The notes under the pieces are model-generated. The model was not told the DNA's origin and made no database searches. It worked only from the letters and a program-made list of their open reading frames with translations. Shown here in pieces: positions 25,388-31,770 of a stretch of 37,338 bases of DNA. The stretch's first letter is position 1; every line of letters begins with the position of its first letter. A program made the translations under genes and the position numbers. The stretch covers positions 1 through 37,338 of IMG/VR virus record IMGVR_UViG_3300009514_000058, one strand, 5' to 3'. The stretch comes from a virus.

Positions 25388-27877
25388 ATGTCCTATCCAG
25401 GTCCACAGGGTGCAGGTGGATACCCTACCGTTGGCGGGGAATTGCTTACTGATCCTACCGTTGGAGCGGATCAGGGAGCCCTCTTCTGGCAGGATGATTC
25501 TGGAACGACTAACATCCACTGGAGCACCTCAGCCGGTGAGATCCAAATCACTGACGGATTAGCCTTAAACACGGCCCTCATTTCTATGCAGTTGACTGAC
25601 TTAACGGATGTCACTGCAACCATTGGAAGCGGCAGTTCGGTTTTATTTCAAGCCGCGCCGACAGTTAGTAATCCTCGTATCGCAGATATATATGGCGGGA
25701 CGGGATCGGGTGATGATCTAACACTCCACTCAACCGTTCACGCAACAAAGGGAAGTATTTTATTTGGCAGTTCAGACTACGATGAAGTAAACAATCGTTT
25801 AGGATTAAGACTCTCGCCGACAGTGGCAACACTCGAAGTCGATAACGCAGGGAACGCCGGGGCTGGCGGGGTGATTGCGATCATGAACGCCTCGACTGGA
25901 ACATCGCCAGTATTCTTTCGAGCAACCGGGGCGGTAGCAGATGGATCGTTACAAGTCTTAACAGACGCATTAAGTGGAACCGGACAACGAGATAGTTATA
26001 AAATGGATATCCGTGGCGTAGCTCATGACGGCGCAACAGCCTACAGTGCGGACTGGAGATATTTTGTTGATGTCACGTCGAACGTCGGGGTAAGTCAATT
26101 AACATGGCAAGAGGGAATAGATGGAATTGATACCCCTGCTAATTTTACCACACGCATGCGCTTATTGAGTACGGGAATTCTCGCATTAGGTGGTGAAACG
26201 TTCACTCCGAATACAAATGCATTACTTCATGCACAGACAGCCAAGTCTGGCATTGTGGACATCATCCTTGAAAACACAACGAATGCAACGTCAGCGATCA
26301 ATGAAATACGAGTGATCAATAACGTTGGATCGGGCGGGGCGACAGACTTAGGAACAACGGCAACGGGATACACCGACTCAACAGTTGGTGGAGACATGGG
26401 TTTTGTTACTGCCGAGAGCGGCTTAGCAGGATTACGCCTCCGTCATAACGCAAACAACTTTATCCAAACTCAAGTAGGCGCAACACCCATTACGCTCCTA
26501 AGCGTTGCCAATGACGGATCAACGAAGAGCGGTGTGCTGGTCACAAATAAGGATTCTGGAATCACGGCCTTACAGGCAAACACTATCTTTCATGTCTATG
26601 GCGATGCCGATGTCAATCAGCTCATGGTTGTTGGAAAGATCACAGGAACAAATGATGAAAATGGATATATCTCATTCACTAACGGAGCGGCGGCGAACAC
26701 ATCTATCGGATTTATCGGCGGATCACATCATGGAGGATCAAGCGGGTCACCGTTAATTGATGCGGCGGATGCCTTAGTCGATAGTATCGTTATTAGATCC
26801 CAAGCGGCCTTTCAGGTGGCAACGAATGGTGGGACGCATGCTCTTACGGTGGATACCAGTCAGCAACTCGGTATCAACACAACAACTCCTGATAGGCGTT
26901 TTCATGTCGAAGATGACACAGCTCTAACGAATACTGTTACTTACGCTCAGAGACTAAGCCATATCACCTCTGGAACGCCTGCGGCAAATATCGGTGTAGG
27001 GATTGAGTTCGAGGTAGAAACGTCTGCAAGTAACAACGAGATACTTGGAACGATTGAGGTGATTGCCTCAGATGCAGGAGCCGGGACTGAGGACGGGGAT
27101 ATTGTTTTTAAGAACATGACAGGCGGAGCCGCGGCCGCTGAGAAGATGAGGCTGACGGGAGACGGTCAGCTTGGCATTGGGGTCACACCTTTACATAAAT
27201 TACATGTATCCGACACGACGGCTGGATCGACAACGCGCTTCCGTATTGACAATCTAGACAACACGAACACAGATAGTCATACGCAAGTTACGATTGCCGC
27301 AGGCGGAACATCGGGTGGCGATCCATATCTATCTTTTAATATACCGAGTGGCTCGCCGAATACATGGTCTGTTGGGATGGACAATGACGCGGGTGACGTG
27401 TTTAAGGTGTCGAGGGCAGGGACAATCGGAACTAATGACGCCATGACTATCAACGCAACGAACGACACGACATTTGGCGGGACGGTAACCGCAACCGGAA
27501 ACCTAGATGTTAATGGCGGAAACGGCGTTTTCGTTCCAAGCGGATGGGTTCGGTCGGGAGGAGTGGCGGCAAGTAGCTACATTGCCGGTCAGCTTGTTGT
27601 AGGGACGTCTAGCACCTCGCCGTCGGGTGTTATTGATGCAGATCAAGATAGCGCGTCCGGTGCGCTTCCTGTTCATTATATTCGGCAACGTGATATCTCG
27701 GAAGAATTTGCACATTATCACGGGTCGGCGGCGGCGGGTGTACTGACTCAATCTATTGTAGATAATGGTGACGTGACAACTCCAACGCTACAGGGCTGGC
27801 TAAAAATATTCGTCACGGATGACGGAAACCAGATTACCGATCAAGCGTATTTTCTTCCGATCTACACGATAGTATAG
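25388..27877 (+). CDS. long tail fibre protein, 829 aa
   Basis: This is a repetitive, Gly/Thr/Asn/Asp-rich protein with the look of a trimeric tail fibre. The N-terminus has GADQGALFWQDDSGTTNIHW, then many short strand-turn units. Phrases such as LLHAQTAKSGIVDIILEN, GINTTTPDRRFHVEDDTA and LGIGVTPLHKLHVSDTTA recur at irregular intervals, a pattern typical of fibre shafts (related to 'GIGTTSPxxxLHV' repeats). The last ~60 residues (FAHYHGSAAAGVLTQ to QAYFLPIYTIV) form a compact end, probably the receptor-binding or trimerising tip. No peptidase S74 auto-cleavage motif was seen. Confidence 0.75.
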   Translation: MSYPGPQGAGGYPTVGGELLTDPTVGADQGALFWQDDSGTTNIHWSTSAGEIQITDGLALNTALISMQLTDLTDVTATIGSGSSVLFQAAPTVSNPRIADIYGGTGSGDDLTLHSTVHATKGSILFGSSDYDEVNNRLGLRLSPTVATLEVDNAGNAGAGGVIAIMNASTGTSPVFFRATGAVADGSLQVLTDALSGTGQRDSYKMDIRGVAHDGATAYSADWRYFVDVTSNVGVSQLTWQEGIDGIDTPANFTTRMRLLSTGILALGGETFTPNTNALLHAQTAKSGIVDIILENTTNATSAINEIRVINNVGSGGATDLGTTATGYTDSTVGGDMGFVTAESGLAGLRLRHNANNFIQTQVGATPITLLSVANDGSTKSGVLVTNKDSGITALQANTIFHVYGDADVNQLMVVGKITGTNDENGYISFTNGAAANTSIGFIGGSHHGGSSGSPLIDAADALVDSIVIRSQAAFQVATNGGTHALTVDTSQQLGINTTTPDRRFHVEDDTALTNTVTYAQRLSHITSGTPAANIGVGIEFEVETSASNNEILGTIEVIASDAGAGTEDGDIVFKNMTGGAAAAEKMRLTGDGQLGIGVTPLHKLHVSDTTAGSTTRFRIDNLDNTNTDSHTQVTIAAGGTSGGDPYLSFNIPSGSPNTWSVGMDNDAGDVFKVSRAGTIGTNDAMTINATNDTTFGGTVTATGNLDVNGGNGVFVPSGWVRSGGVAASSYIAGQLVVGTSSTSPSGVIDADQDSASGALPVHYIRQRDISEEFAHYHGSAAAGVLTQSIVDNGDVTTPTLQGWLKIFVTDDGNQITDQAYFLPIYTIV

Positions 27878-27885
27878 GAGGCGGC

Positions 27886-28209
27886 ATGGCTATCACATAT
27901 AAAGTATCTAGATTTTTGCCTAGGAGCGAGAATGGAATTCTTGCTGGATATCTTGTTTCCGTTGAAGCAAAAGAGGATTCAACAGGACTGGCTATCGTTC
28001 AGGATTATTACTTTGATAAGGCCGACTTTGCTACAGACCCCCCGACAGACGTGGAGATTCAGGCGGGAATTCGAGATAGGATGAACTCGGCGATTCCTGG
28101 ACGGAGGGGAGTGACGTACAAACAGGATGCCGATACAAGGGTGGCCCAGGTACTACCTAGCTACGCGGAAGATGCTACTAGAATAGGCTTAACTATTACA
28201 TTTGCATAA
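27886..28209 (+). CDS. hypothetical protein after fibre, 107 aa
   Basis: The function is unknown. The protein has several beta strands and a short helix with ADFATDPPTDVEIQAGIRDR. The AGGAGGCGGC site upstream is strong. Proteins directly downstream of fibre genes are sometimes fibre assembly factors, so that is a possible job, but it lacks the known tail-fibre assembly (Tfa) motifs. Confidence 0.55.
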   Translation: MAITYKVSRFLPRSENGILAGYLVSVEAKEDSTGLAIVQDYYFDKADFATDPPTDVEIQAGIRDRMNSAIPGRRGVTYKQDADTRVAQVLPSYAEDATRIGLTITFA

Positions 28210-28219
28210 GAGGTGAACC

Positions 28220-28579
28220 ATGGCAAATCATGAAATACACATTGCAGGAGATATTGACCAGGATCAGTTTTGCGCCTGCACTCCTATCACATGTAAAGAT
28301 GCGGATACAGGAGAAAAGATCAAGCGAGTCATCCAATTGGACAAACCCTATTTTGATGCTGTAGGAGTCGAATTCCTCCCGACAACCATGGACAACGTAC
28401 AAAAAGCCCTTGAGTTTTATCTTAATGAGGAAGCGGGACTTGACAAAGATGGTAAGATGTTGACTAAAAAGGATGCCTTGATTGCTGAGATTCCAAAAGG
28501 CGATCCCAACCAGAAATACAAAGATGTGCCATTGAAGAAAAAGAAAATCAAGGATGTCAACAAGAAACTTAATCTCTAA
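28220..28579 (+). CDS. hypothetical protein, 119 aa
   Basis: The function is unknown. The protein has a strand-rich N-terminus with CACTPITCKDADTG (three Cys), a helical middle (TMDNVQKALEFYLNEEAG), and a lysine-rich C-terminus (KDVPLKKKKIKDVNKK). The start follows AGAGGTG. Between the fibre gene and the lysis cluster its job could be structural or regulatory; the clustered cysteines may bind metal but are not in a standard zinc-finger spacing. Confidence 0.5.
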   Translation: MANHEIHIAGDIDQDQFCACTPITCKDADTGEKIKRVIQLDKPYFDAVGVEFLPTTMDNVQKALEFYLNEEAGLDKDGKMLTKKDALIAEIPKGDPNQKYKDVPLKKKKIKDVNKKLNL

Positions 28580-28593
28580 TTTTAGGAGGACCG

Positions 28594-28959
28594 ATGAAGT
28601 CGATTACCATTCCCGATCCGGTTACTATTCCAGCCAAGACGGGCCGAGCAGAAGCAACAGTTTCATTCTATCAATTCGTCGAGCATGCGATTGATCAATT
28701 CCCGGAATTTCAAAAACCCGTTTCGAGTTTGTATCAAGCCGGAAAGATTTTGAATGCAGTTGAAACGGCTAATGGATCGGTGATGCTTGAAGGAGCCGAT
28801 TATACAAAACTTAAAAAAGCGGTAGACGCACGGGCGCAGATCCCTTCCATCGCTCGGTATGAAAAACCGTTTTATGAAGCGATTGACAACGCCGAAGAGA
28901 CAGTCATCAATACCGACGTGGATGTATCCGAGAAGAAAGATGAGTCAAAATCAACTTAG
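28594..28959 (+). CDS. hypothetical helical protein, 121 aa
   Basis: The function is unknown. The protein is largely helical: EATVSFYQFVEHAIDQFPEF and VEKP-like turns followed by ANGSVMLEGADYTKLKKAVD (near 67-86). It has no membrane segment or catalytic motif. AGGAGG precedes the ATG by five bases. Its final 20 bases overlap the next, membrane-protein gene. Tail assembly chaperones and small tail accessory proteins sometimes have this look, but the location at the edge of the lysis region argues against a firm call. Confidence 0.5.
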   Translation: MKSITIPDPVTIPAKTGRAEATVSFYQFVEHAIDQFPEFQKPVSSLYQAGKILNAVETANGSVMLEGADYTKLKKAVDARAQIPSIARYEKPFYEAIDNAEETVINTDVDVSEKKDESKST

Positions 28960-29191
28960 CGGAACGTTTAGTTCATGGTATTGGAAAATTTCCATACCAA
29001 TCATGGTCTTGCTGGTTTCGTTTCTCTTATCAGGGTTTGTCTCTGAAGCGAAGCGGGCGAATGAGAACTTCAACCGTGTTGAACCCATGATCTACAAGAT
29101 GTCTCTTGAGCAAGCCGTGCTTGAGAATCGGATTCAGAACATCGAACGCACACAAGACGAGATTAAAGACCTCATTAAGAAAAACCACTAA
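28940..29191 (+). CDS. single-pass membrane protein with coiled coil, 83 aa
   Basis: The protein has one strongly hydrophobic segment (ISIPIMVLLVSFLLSGFV, about residues 18-35), then a helical segment ending in LENRIQNIERTQDEIKDLI, a likely coiled coil. I chose the ATG at 28940 because MSQNQLSGTF is a natural start and an upstream start at 28859 would extend into a charged, unlike sequence with no ribosome site. One-span membrane proteins with a periplasmic coil in phage lysis regions may be holin-like, antiholin or inner-membrane spanin subunits. It overlaps the previous gene by 20 bases. Confidence 0.5.
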   Translation: MSQNQLSGTFSSWYWKISIPIMVLLVSFLLSGFVSEAKRANENFNRVEPMIYKMSLEQAVLENRIQNIERTQDEIKDLIKKNH

Positions 29192-29194
29192 AGC

Positions 29195-29222
29195 TTGACA
29201 GTGATTCATATCTCAGTATAGT
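29195..29222 (+). promoter_or_regulatory. sigma-70-type promoter for lysis genes
   Basis: TTGACA (29195-29200), a perfect -35 element, is separated by 16 bases from TATAGT (29217-29222), a 5-of-6 -10 element. Transcription would start near 29229, giving a leader of about 14 bases that contains the GAAAGGAG ribosome site of the holin-like gene at 29243. The promoter lies in the 51-base gap and would allow the lysis genes to be expressed separately from the late transcript. Confidence 0.7.
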
Positions 29223-29242
29223 AATCTTGAAAGGAGAAGTTT

Positions 29243-29548
29243 ATGGAATGGAATGCAATTTGGCAGGGAGCATTGATCGGATTAAGTGCGTCGGTTCTCG
29301 GATATCTCAAGAACGGCGTCACAAAGGAAAAACCATTTGAACTCACCCGTGCTTCAATTAAGGTTGTCCTCGGTACGTGCTTTGGTGTTGTGGCTGGATT
29401 AACGGGCCGATCCTTTGAAAGCATCCAAGCATGGGGTGCAAGTGCTGGCCTAGTCGTGATTATCGAACAGGCCATCAAAGGTGGATGGAAAAACGCTCTG
29501 GGTCCGGCGTGGGCGTCGATCAAAAAGGCATTCACAGAAGCAAAATGA
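29243..29548 (+). CDS. holin-like membrane protein, 101 aa
   Basis: Two to three hydrophobic segments are visible: WQGALIGLSASVLGYL (residues 8-23), VVLGTCFGVVAGLTG (41-55) and SAGLVVIIEQAIK (67-79), with charged loops between and a basic C-terminus. The size, spacing and position beside other membrane proteins of the lysis cluster suggest a holin that would permeabilise the inner membrane. The start has a GAAAGGAG site seven bases upstream and a sigma-70 promoter just before it. It overlaps the lipoprotein gene by four bases (ATGA). Confidence 0.6.
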   Translation: MEWNAIWQGALIGLSASVLGYLKNGVTKEKPFELTRASIKVVLGTCFGVVAGLTGRSFESIQAWGASAGLVVIIEQAIKGGWKNALGPAWASIKKAFTEAK

Positions 29549-30021
29549 AATTTCTCATTCTACTCATTGTTCCGTTTGGTCTCCTTGGTTGCATCAGTGC
29601 TTCGTCCTCTGCGGGGGGCGAAGCCGGTGCATCCGCGAAAGCGAAACAGCAATCTGAACAAGATACCTCGATTGATGACACATCCGATATTGACATCCAA
29701 CCAACCATTATTGAGATCCCGATTGCGGCTTTGACCGGGAAGACACCCCCGGCTCCGCTTCTATCCATGGGCGCGACGACAACGTTATCCTATCAAGGGG
29801 ATGTCATGAGGGTCGTAACAAGTGGATTGAGGATTAAAAGCGGAACGAAAACTTCTTATAAGAGTGAGGACAGCCAAGATGCCTCAGCCGATGCCGTCGC
29901 TAAAGCTCAAGCCGATGCCGATGCGTCAGCGCGGTTATCTATGTGGCTGATGATTGCTTTAATCGTGTTGATCGGCTTTGAGGTATTTAAGTTTGCCAAG
30001 AAGAAGGGATGGATTAAATAA
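29545..30021 (+). CDS. lipoprotein with C-terminal membrane segment: candidate unimolecular spanin, 158 aa
   Basis: The N-terminus is a lipoprotein signal: MKFLILLIVPFGLLGC, with lipobox LLGC ending at Cys16. The C-terminal 25 residues contain a single hydrophobic helix (MWLMIALIVLIGFEVF) and a basic tail KFAKKKGWIK. Such a molecule would be anchored in both outer and inner membranes, the architecture of the u-spanin known from T1. The central part is Ala/Asp/Ser/Lys-rich with AVAKAQADADASA, a rod-like helix. I chose the start at 29545, which overlaps the holin-like stop, over an upstream in-frame start at 29431, as it creates the signal peptide. This implies a Gram-negative host. Confidence 0.6.
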   Translation: MKFLILLIVPFGLLGCISASSSAGGEAGASAKAKQQSEQDTSIDDTSDIDIQPTIIEIPIAALTGKTPPAPLLSMGATTTLSYQGDVMRVVTSGLRIKSGTKTSYKSEDSQDASADAVAKAQADADASARLSMWLMIALIVLIGFEVFKFAKKKGWIK

Positions 30022-30248
30022 TGTTCACTAAAGACGAATTAGAGTTCATCATGGTCCTCTGTGAATTGGGATGGACGGATATTAATATGTTAGCCAAAGC
30101 CGGTCGGAAACATCCCCGAGAAGTCACCCATTACATCGAAAAGTTTGAATCGAAGGCTCTGAGCATTCTCAAAGAAATGCCCAAGAAATCCGAACCCCCG
30201 AAAGACACCCCGGATAAAATTGTTCCCCCCTCTCCTGCAAAGGCCTAA
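30021..30248 (+). CDS. hypothetical protein at end of lysis cluster, 75 aa
   Basis: The function is unknown. The start ATG shares its first base with the last base of the spanin stop codon. The N-terminal 50 residues are helical, with DELEFIMVLCELGWTDINML and KHPREVTHYIEKFE. The C-terminal third is Pro/Lys-rich (KKSEPPKDTPDK) and probably disordered. It is followed by a strong terminator at 30269-30306, so it is the last gene of the late unit. Confidence 0.55.
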   Translation: MFTKDELEFIMVLCELGWTDINMLAKAGRKHPREVTHYIEKFESKALSILKEMPKKSEPPKDTPDKIVPPSPAKA

Positions 30249-30268
30249 CCCTCCTTTGCAATCCATAG

Positions 30269-30306
30269 CACGGTAAGATTTATCCCGTCTTGCCGTGTGT
30301 CTTTTT
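30269..30306 (+). terminator. intrinsic terminator ending the late operon
   Basis: CACGGTAAGA (30269-30278) pairs with TCTTGCCGTG (30288-30297) to form a 10-base-pair stem with one G-U, closing a 9-base loop. The stem is followed by TGTC then five T residues (30302-30306). It lies 20 bases after the last lysis-region gene. This is a convincing intrinsic terminator. Confidence 0.85.
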
Positions 30307-30319
30307 ATTTGACAAGCTA
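30302..30319 (+). repeat. 18-base direct repeat, copy 1 (T-tract plus -35)
   Basis: TTTTTATTTGACAAGCTA occurs here and again at 30823-30840. It joins the T-tract of a terminator to the -35 element of the following promoter. Nothing similar was seen elsewhere in the window, so this looks like a duplicated terminator-promoter junction. Confidence 0.75.
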
Positions 30320-30338
30320 CCCCCCATTCCTATACAAT
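30309..30338 (+). promoter_or_regulatory. sigma-70-type promoter for structured RNA
   Basis: TTGACA at 30309-30314 is followed by a T-rich -10 region TATACAAT (30331-30338). Spacing is 16 bases to TATACA or 18 to TACAAT. Transcription would begin about 30345, which is the first base of a long inverted repeat. The promoter follows directly from the terminator of the late operon. It is the only evident driver of the 30344-30457 element. Confidence 0.65.
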
Positions 30339-30343
30339 TCCTA

Positions 30344-30457
30344 ATGACAGGAGCCCCAAAGTAAGTGTTAAAAAATATTCCTTGCGGTGAACTGTAAGGC
30401 AAAGACCCTCACGCACAATCCTGAACTTTGGGTTGTCCTGTCACGTGGGGGTTTTTT
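30344..30457 (+). ncRNA. candidate structured RNA of about 114 nt with own promoter and terminator
   Basis: No supported gene lies here. TGACAGGA (30345-30352) pairs perfectly with TCCTGTCA (30436-30443), and CCCAAAG (30355-30361) with CTTTGGG (30426-30432), giving 15 pairs closing a 64-base loop. A competing terminator has CCCTCACG (30406-30413) with CGTGGGGG (30444-30451), extended inside by ACAATCC/GGGTTGT (30415-30421/30430-30436), then six T residues. The predicted 5' end coincides with the first arm. The two structures overlap, which suggests a switch, riboswitch-like leader or a pseudoknotted small RNA. I cannot assign it to a known class. Confidence 0.55.
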
Positions 30458-30829
30458 GTTGGACGTATCTATGTCACAATCTCGCAAGAGCCGTGAAAAA
30501 CAACCTGACGTGTTTGGTTGCGCATGGATACAGAGGGAAGAAAGTAAGGGGAAGCCGGATCACAAAACCCAAGCTCTGTCAGCCTACAACTTGGTCCGTA
30601 TAACGCAATTATACGATCCGGCCCCCCTCACGCTTTATTGCGAGTTATGTTTCGGGAATTGTACTCAAAAACATAAAGCGGGTCAAGATACGGGACAGGG
30701 TAGCCTAACCCACTACCTCCCTTGACAGAACCCCTCAACCTTAGCAAAGCAATTCTTTTTCAGGAGCCCGAACATTAATACGGGACATGGCAGGGTTGTA
30801 TCTAGTCATTCTCTGGCGGGGTTTTTTAT
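30458..30829 (+). ncRNA. candidate structured RNA region, chain of hairpins
   Basis: No ribosome-bound gene was found in these 372 bases, but inverted repeats are dense: a three-way junction with GCCGGATC/GATCCGGC (30554-30561/30615-30622) enclosing CCAAG/CTTGG (30569/30590) and GTATAA/TTATAC (30598/30609); TTATGTTT/AAACATAA (30645/30669) overlapping CGCTTTAT/ATAAAGCG (30631/30673); GTCAAG/CTTGAC (30682/30721) with GGTAG/CTACC inside (30699/30713); CCCG/CGGG (30767/30781); and ACCCC/GGGGT (30730/30818) plus CAACC/GGTTG leading to a T-run at 30822-30827. An 84-codon frame from 30468 exists but has no ribosome site. Confidence 0.5.
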
Positions 30830-30840
30830 TTGACAAGCTA
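30823..30840 (+). repeat. 18-base direct repeat, copy 2 (T-tract plus -35)
   Basis: This is the second copy of TTTTTATTTGACAAGCTA (first at 30302-30319). Here it joins the T-run of the second terminator-like structure to the early promoter at 30830-30859. Confidence 0.75.
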
Positions 30841-30859
30841 TGCACCGGAGTGCTATACT
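30830..30859 (+). promoter_or_regulatory. early promoter, probably leaderless transcript
   Basis: TTGACA (30830-30835), 18 bases, TATACT (30854-30859): two strong sigma-70 elements. The predicted start near 30866 lies only two bases before the ATG at 30868, and there is no ribosome binding site. The transcript therefore seems leaderless. It probably opens the early operon of small zinc-ribbon genes. Confidence 0.7.
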
Positions 30860-30867
30860 ATCCAACA

Positions 30868-31056
30868 ATGAAAACAGTCGAACGTTATATCCACAAATGC
30901 AAAAGGTGTAAGAAGGGTACAAAGGAATTTGTATCTCAGTTCAAAGACCCTGCCAGATGCGGAAAATGTAAGTCACCCTATTGGAATAAGGAGCGAAGGG
31001 GGAAGCATGGCGATATGCGGACGGTGCGGAAGGGGAAGGCTGGAAAGTCCGGTTAG
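30868..31056 (+). CDS. small zinc-ribbon protein, 62 aa
   Basis: This basic, Cys-rich protein has two knuckles: CKRC near residue 11 and CGKC near residue 32, typical of a zinc ribbon. I use the ATG at 30868 because the promoter -10 element ends at 30859, so an upstream in-frame ATG at 30787 would lie ahead of the transcript and inside the terminator-like region. With that start the mRNA is leaderless. The C-terminus is very basic (KAGKSG). It overlaps the next gene by 50 bases. It may be a nucleic-acid binding or host-takeover factor. Confidence 0.55.
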   Translation: MKTVERYIHKCKRCKKGTKEFVSQFKDPARCGKCKSPYWNKERRGKHGDMRTVRKGKAGKSG

Positions 31057-31375
31057 GCACGTTTTGGAGTGCCGAGCTAGTTACAAGTCGATCTACAAGG
31101 CCCATAGGACGAAACGACCCTGCGATTCTGGCTCAAAAACGCAGGTTTTTGAAGCAAAAAATGGAGATAGGTATCAAACTACCTCCCCGTCACGAAACGC
31201 GATTCTCGAAAGAGTTTGGGGTGATTGCGTGAAGAAGACGGATCGGATTGCCAAGCGTCTAGACAGGGTGAAAAAGAAGAGGGAAGTGTGGCTCAAGAAA
31301 TTAGCTCTTGCCCAAGCCAAGGAAGATCGGGCAAGAAGAGAATATGTCAAAGCAGGCGGGCAATTACCAGCCTAA
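31007..31375 (+). CDS. basic Cys-containing protein with coiled coil, 122 aa
   Basis: The start chosen, ATG at 31007, has a GGAGCGAAGGGGGAAGC ribosome region and gives an N-terminal CGRCGRGRL zinc-knuckle-like motif with Cys at RHVLEC later; an upstream in-frame ATG at 30929 is less supported. The C-terminal half is strongly basic and helical (KKREVWLKKLALAQAKE), which may be a coiled coil or nucleic-acid binding helix. It begins 50 bases inside the preceding gene. Its role is unknown; DNA or RNA binding is likely from the charge. Confidence 0.55.
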   Translation: MAICGRCGRGRLESPVRHVLECRASYKSIYKAHRTKRPCDSGSKTQVFEAKNGDRYQTTSPSRNAILERVWGDCVKKTDRIAKRLDRVKKKREVWLKKLALAQAKEDRARREYVKAGGQLPA

Positions 31376-31385
31376 TTATTTTTCC

Positions 31386-31401
31386 AAATTCGAACGAATT
31401 T
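31386..31401. promoter_or_regulatory. 16-base perfect palindrome, operator candidate
   Basis: AAATTCG-AA-CGAATTT is a palindrome of 7-base half sites with a 2-base spacer, just before the -35 element of the next promoter (31404). Perfect palindromes of this size in front of phage early promoters are typical repressor operators. TGCAT TTGT ATGCA (31405-31418) overlaps the promoter -35, a second smaller dyad. Confidence 0.6.
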
Positions 31402-31403
31402 AC

Positions 31404-31432
31404 TTGCATTTGTATGCACTATGGTGTATAGT
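31404..31432 (+). promoter_or_regulatory. early promoter at 31.4 kb, leaderless
   Basis: TTGCAT (31404-31409), 17 bases, TATAGT (31427-31432). Transcription would begin near 31439, which is itself an in-frame ATG. No ribosome site is present for any start in this gene. Hence the downstream mRNA may start at its own ATG. Confidence 0.55.
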
Positions 31433-31438
31433 ATGAGT

Positions 31439-31639
31439 ATGGAAAACAAACAAGATACACAACGAAAGGAGGACTGCCAACATCACCACCTTAAATTCAA
31501 AGGGGATCAAATGGGCATAGACGGGAACTATGCCTTCAGTCTGTTTAATTGTGTTACTTGTGGCACCACGATTGGGTTGATTGATAAAAGAAAAGGGGGA
31601 TCAGATGATTCTATTTTCGGAGATGAGAATGGATTATGA
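31439..31639 (+). CDS. small Cys/His protein, 66 aa
   Basis: I take the start at 31439, as it matches the predicted transcription start; in-frame ATGs at 31421 and 31433 lie within or before the promoter -10 element. The protein has a His cluster in CQHHHLKFKG and a C-terminal knuckle LFNCVTCGTTIG (two Cys), so it may bind zinc. Its end is overlapped by the next gene. Function unknown; it is in the early region and may be a host-takeover protein. Confidence 0.5.
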   Translation: MENKQDTQRKEDCQHHHLKFKGDQMGIDGNYAFSLFNCVTCGTTIGLIDKRKGGSDDSIFGDENGL

Positions 31640-31769
31640 CAGGGATTTAGAGATACCGGATTACGTAAAGTTCTGTCCATGCGGACATCCAGAAGATGCA
31701 CATGATCTAATGTTTGACCATTGCATGGCAGATGATTGCAAATGTGAAGAATTTGATAAAGGAGATTGA
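31629..31769 (+). CDS. tiny zinc-finger-like protein, 46 aa
   Basis: A CPCGHPEDAHD segment (residues 15-25) and C...C.CEEF at the end, in the pattern C.CGH..DAH ... C ... C.C, strongly suggest a metal-binding minidomain. The ATG at 31629 has GGAG six bases upstream; an alternative start at 31605 has AAGGGGG upstream and would add eight residues. It overlaps the previous gene by 11 bases. It is immediately followed by the Gam/Gp157-like gene with its own AAGGAG site. Confidence 0.55.
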   Translation: MDYDRDLEIPDYVKFCPCGHPEDAHDLMFDHCMADDCKCEEFDKGD

Positions 31770-31770
31770 C

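Noticed and set aside
30387-30725. 112-codon frame opened by GTG at 30387 (84 codons from ATG 30468)
   Set aside because: Neither start has a ribosome site, and the stretch is crossed by a terminator and by several perfect inverted repeats, so RNA structure is the better explanation. It is kept only as an alternative.
30722-30752. TTGACA at 30722 as a promoter
   Set aside because: No acceptable -10 element lies 15-19 bases downstream; the sequence is part of the CTTGAC arm of a hairpin.
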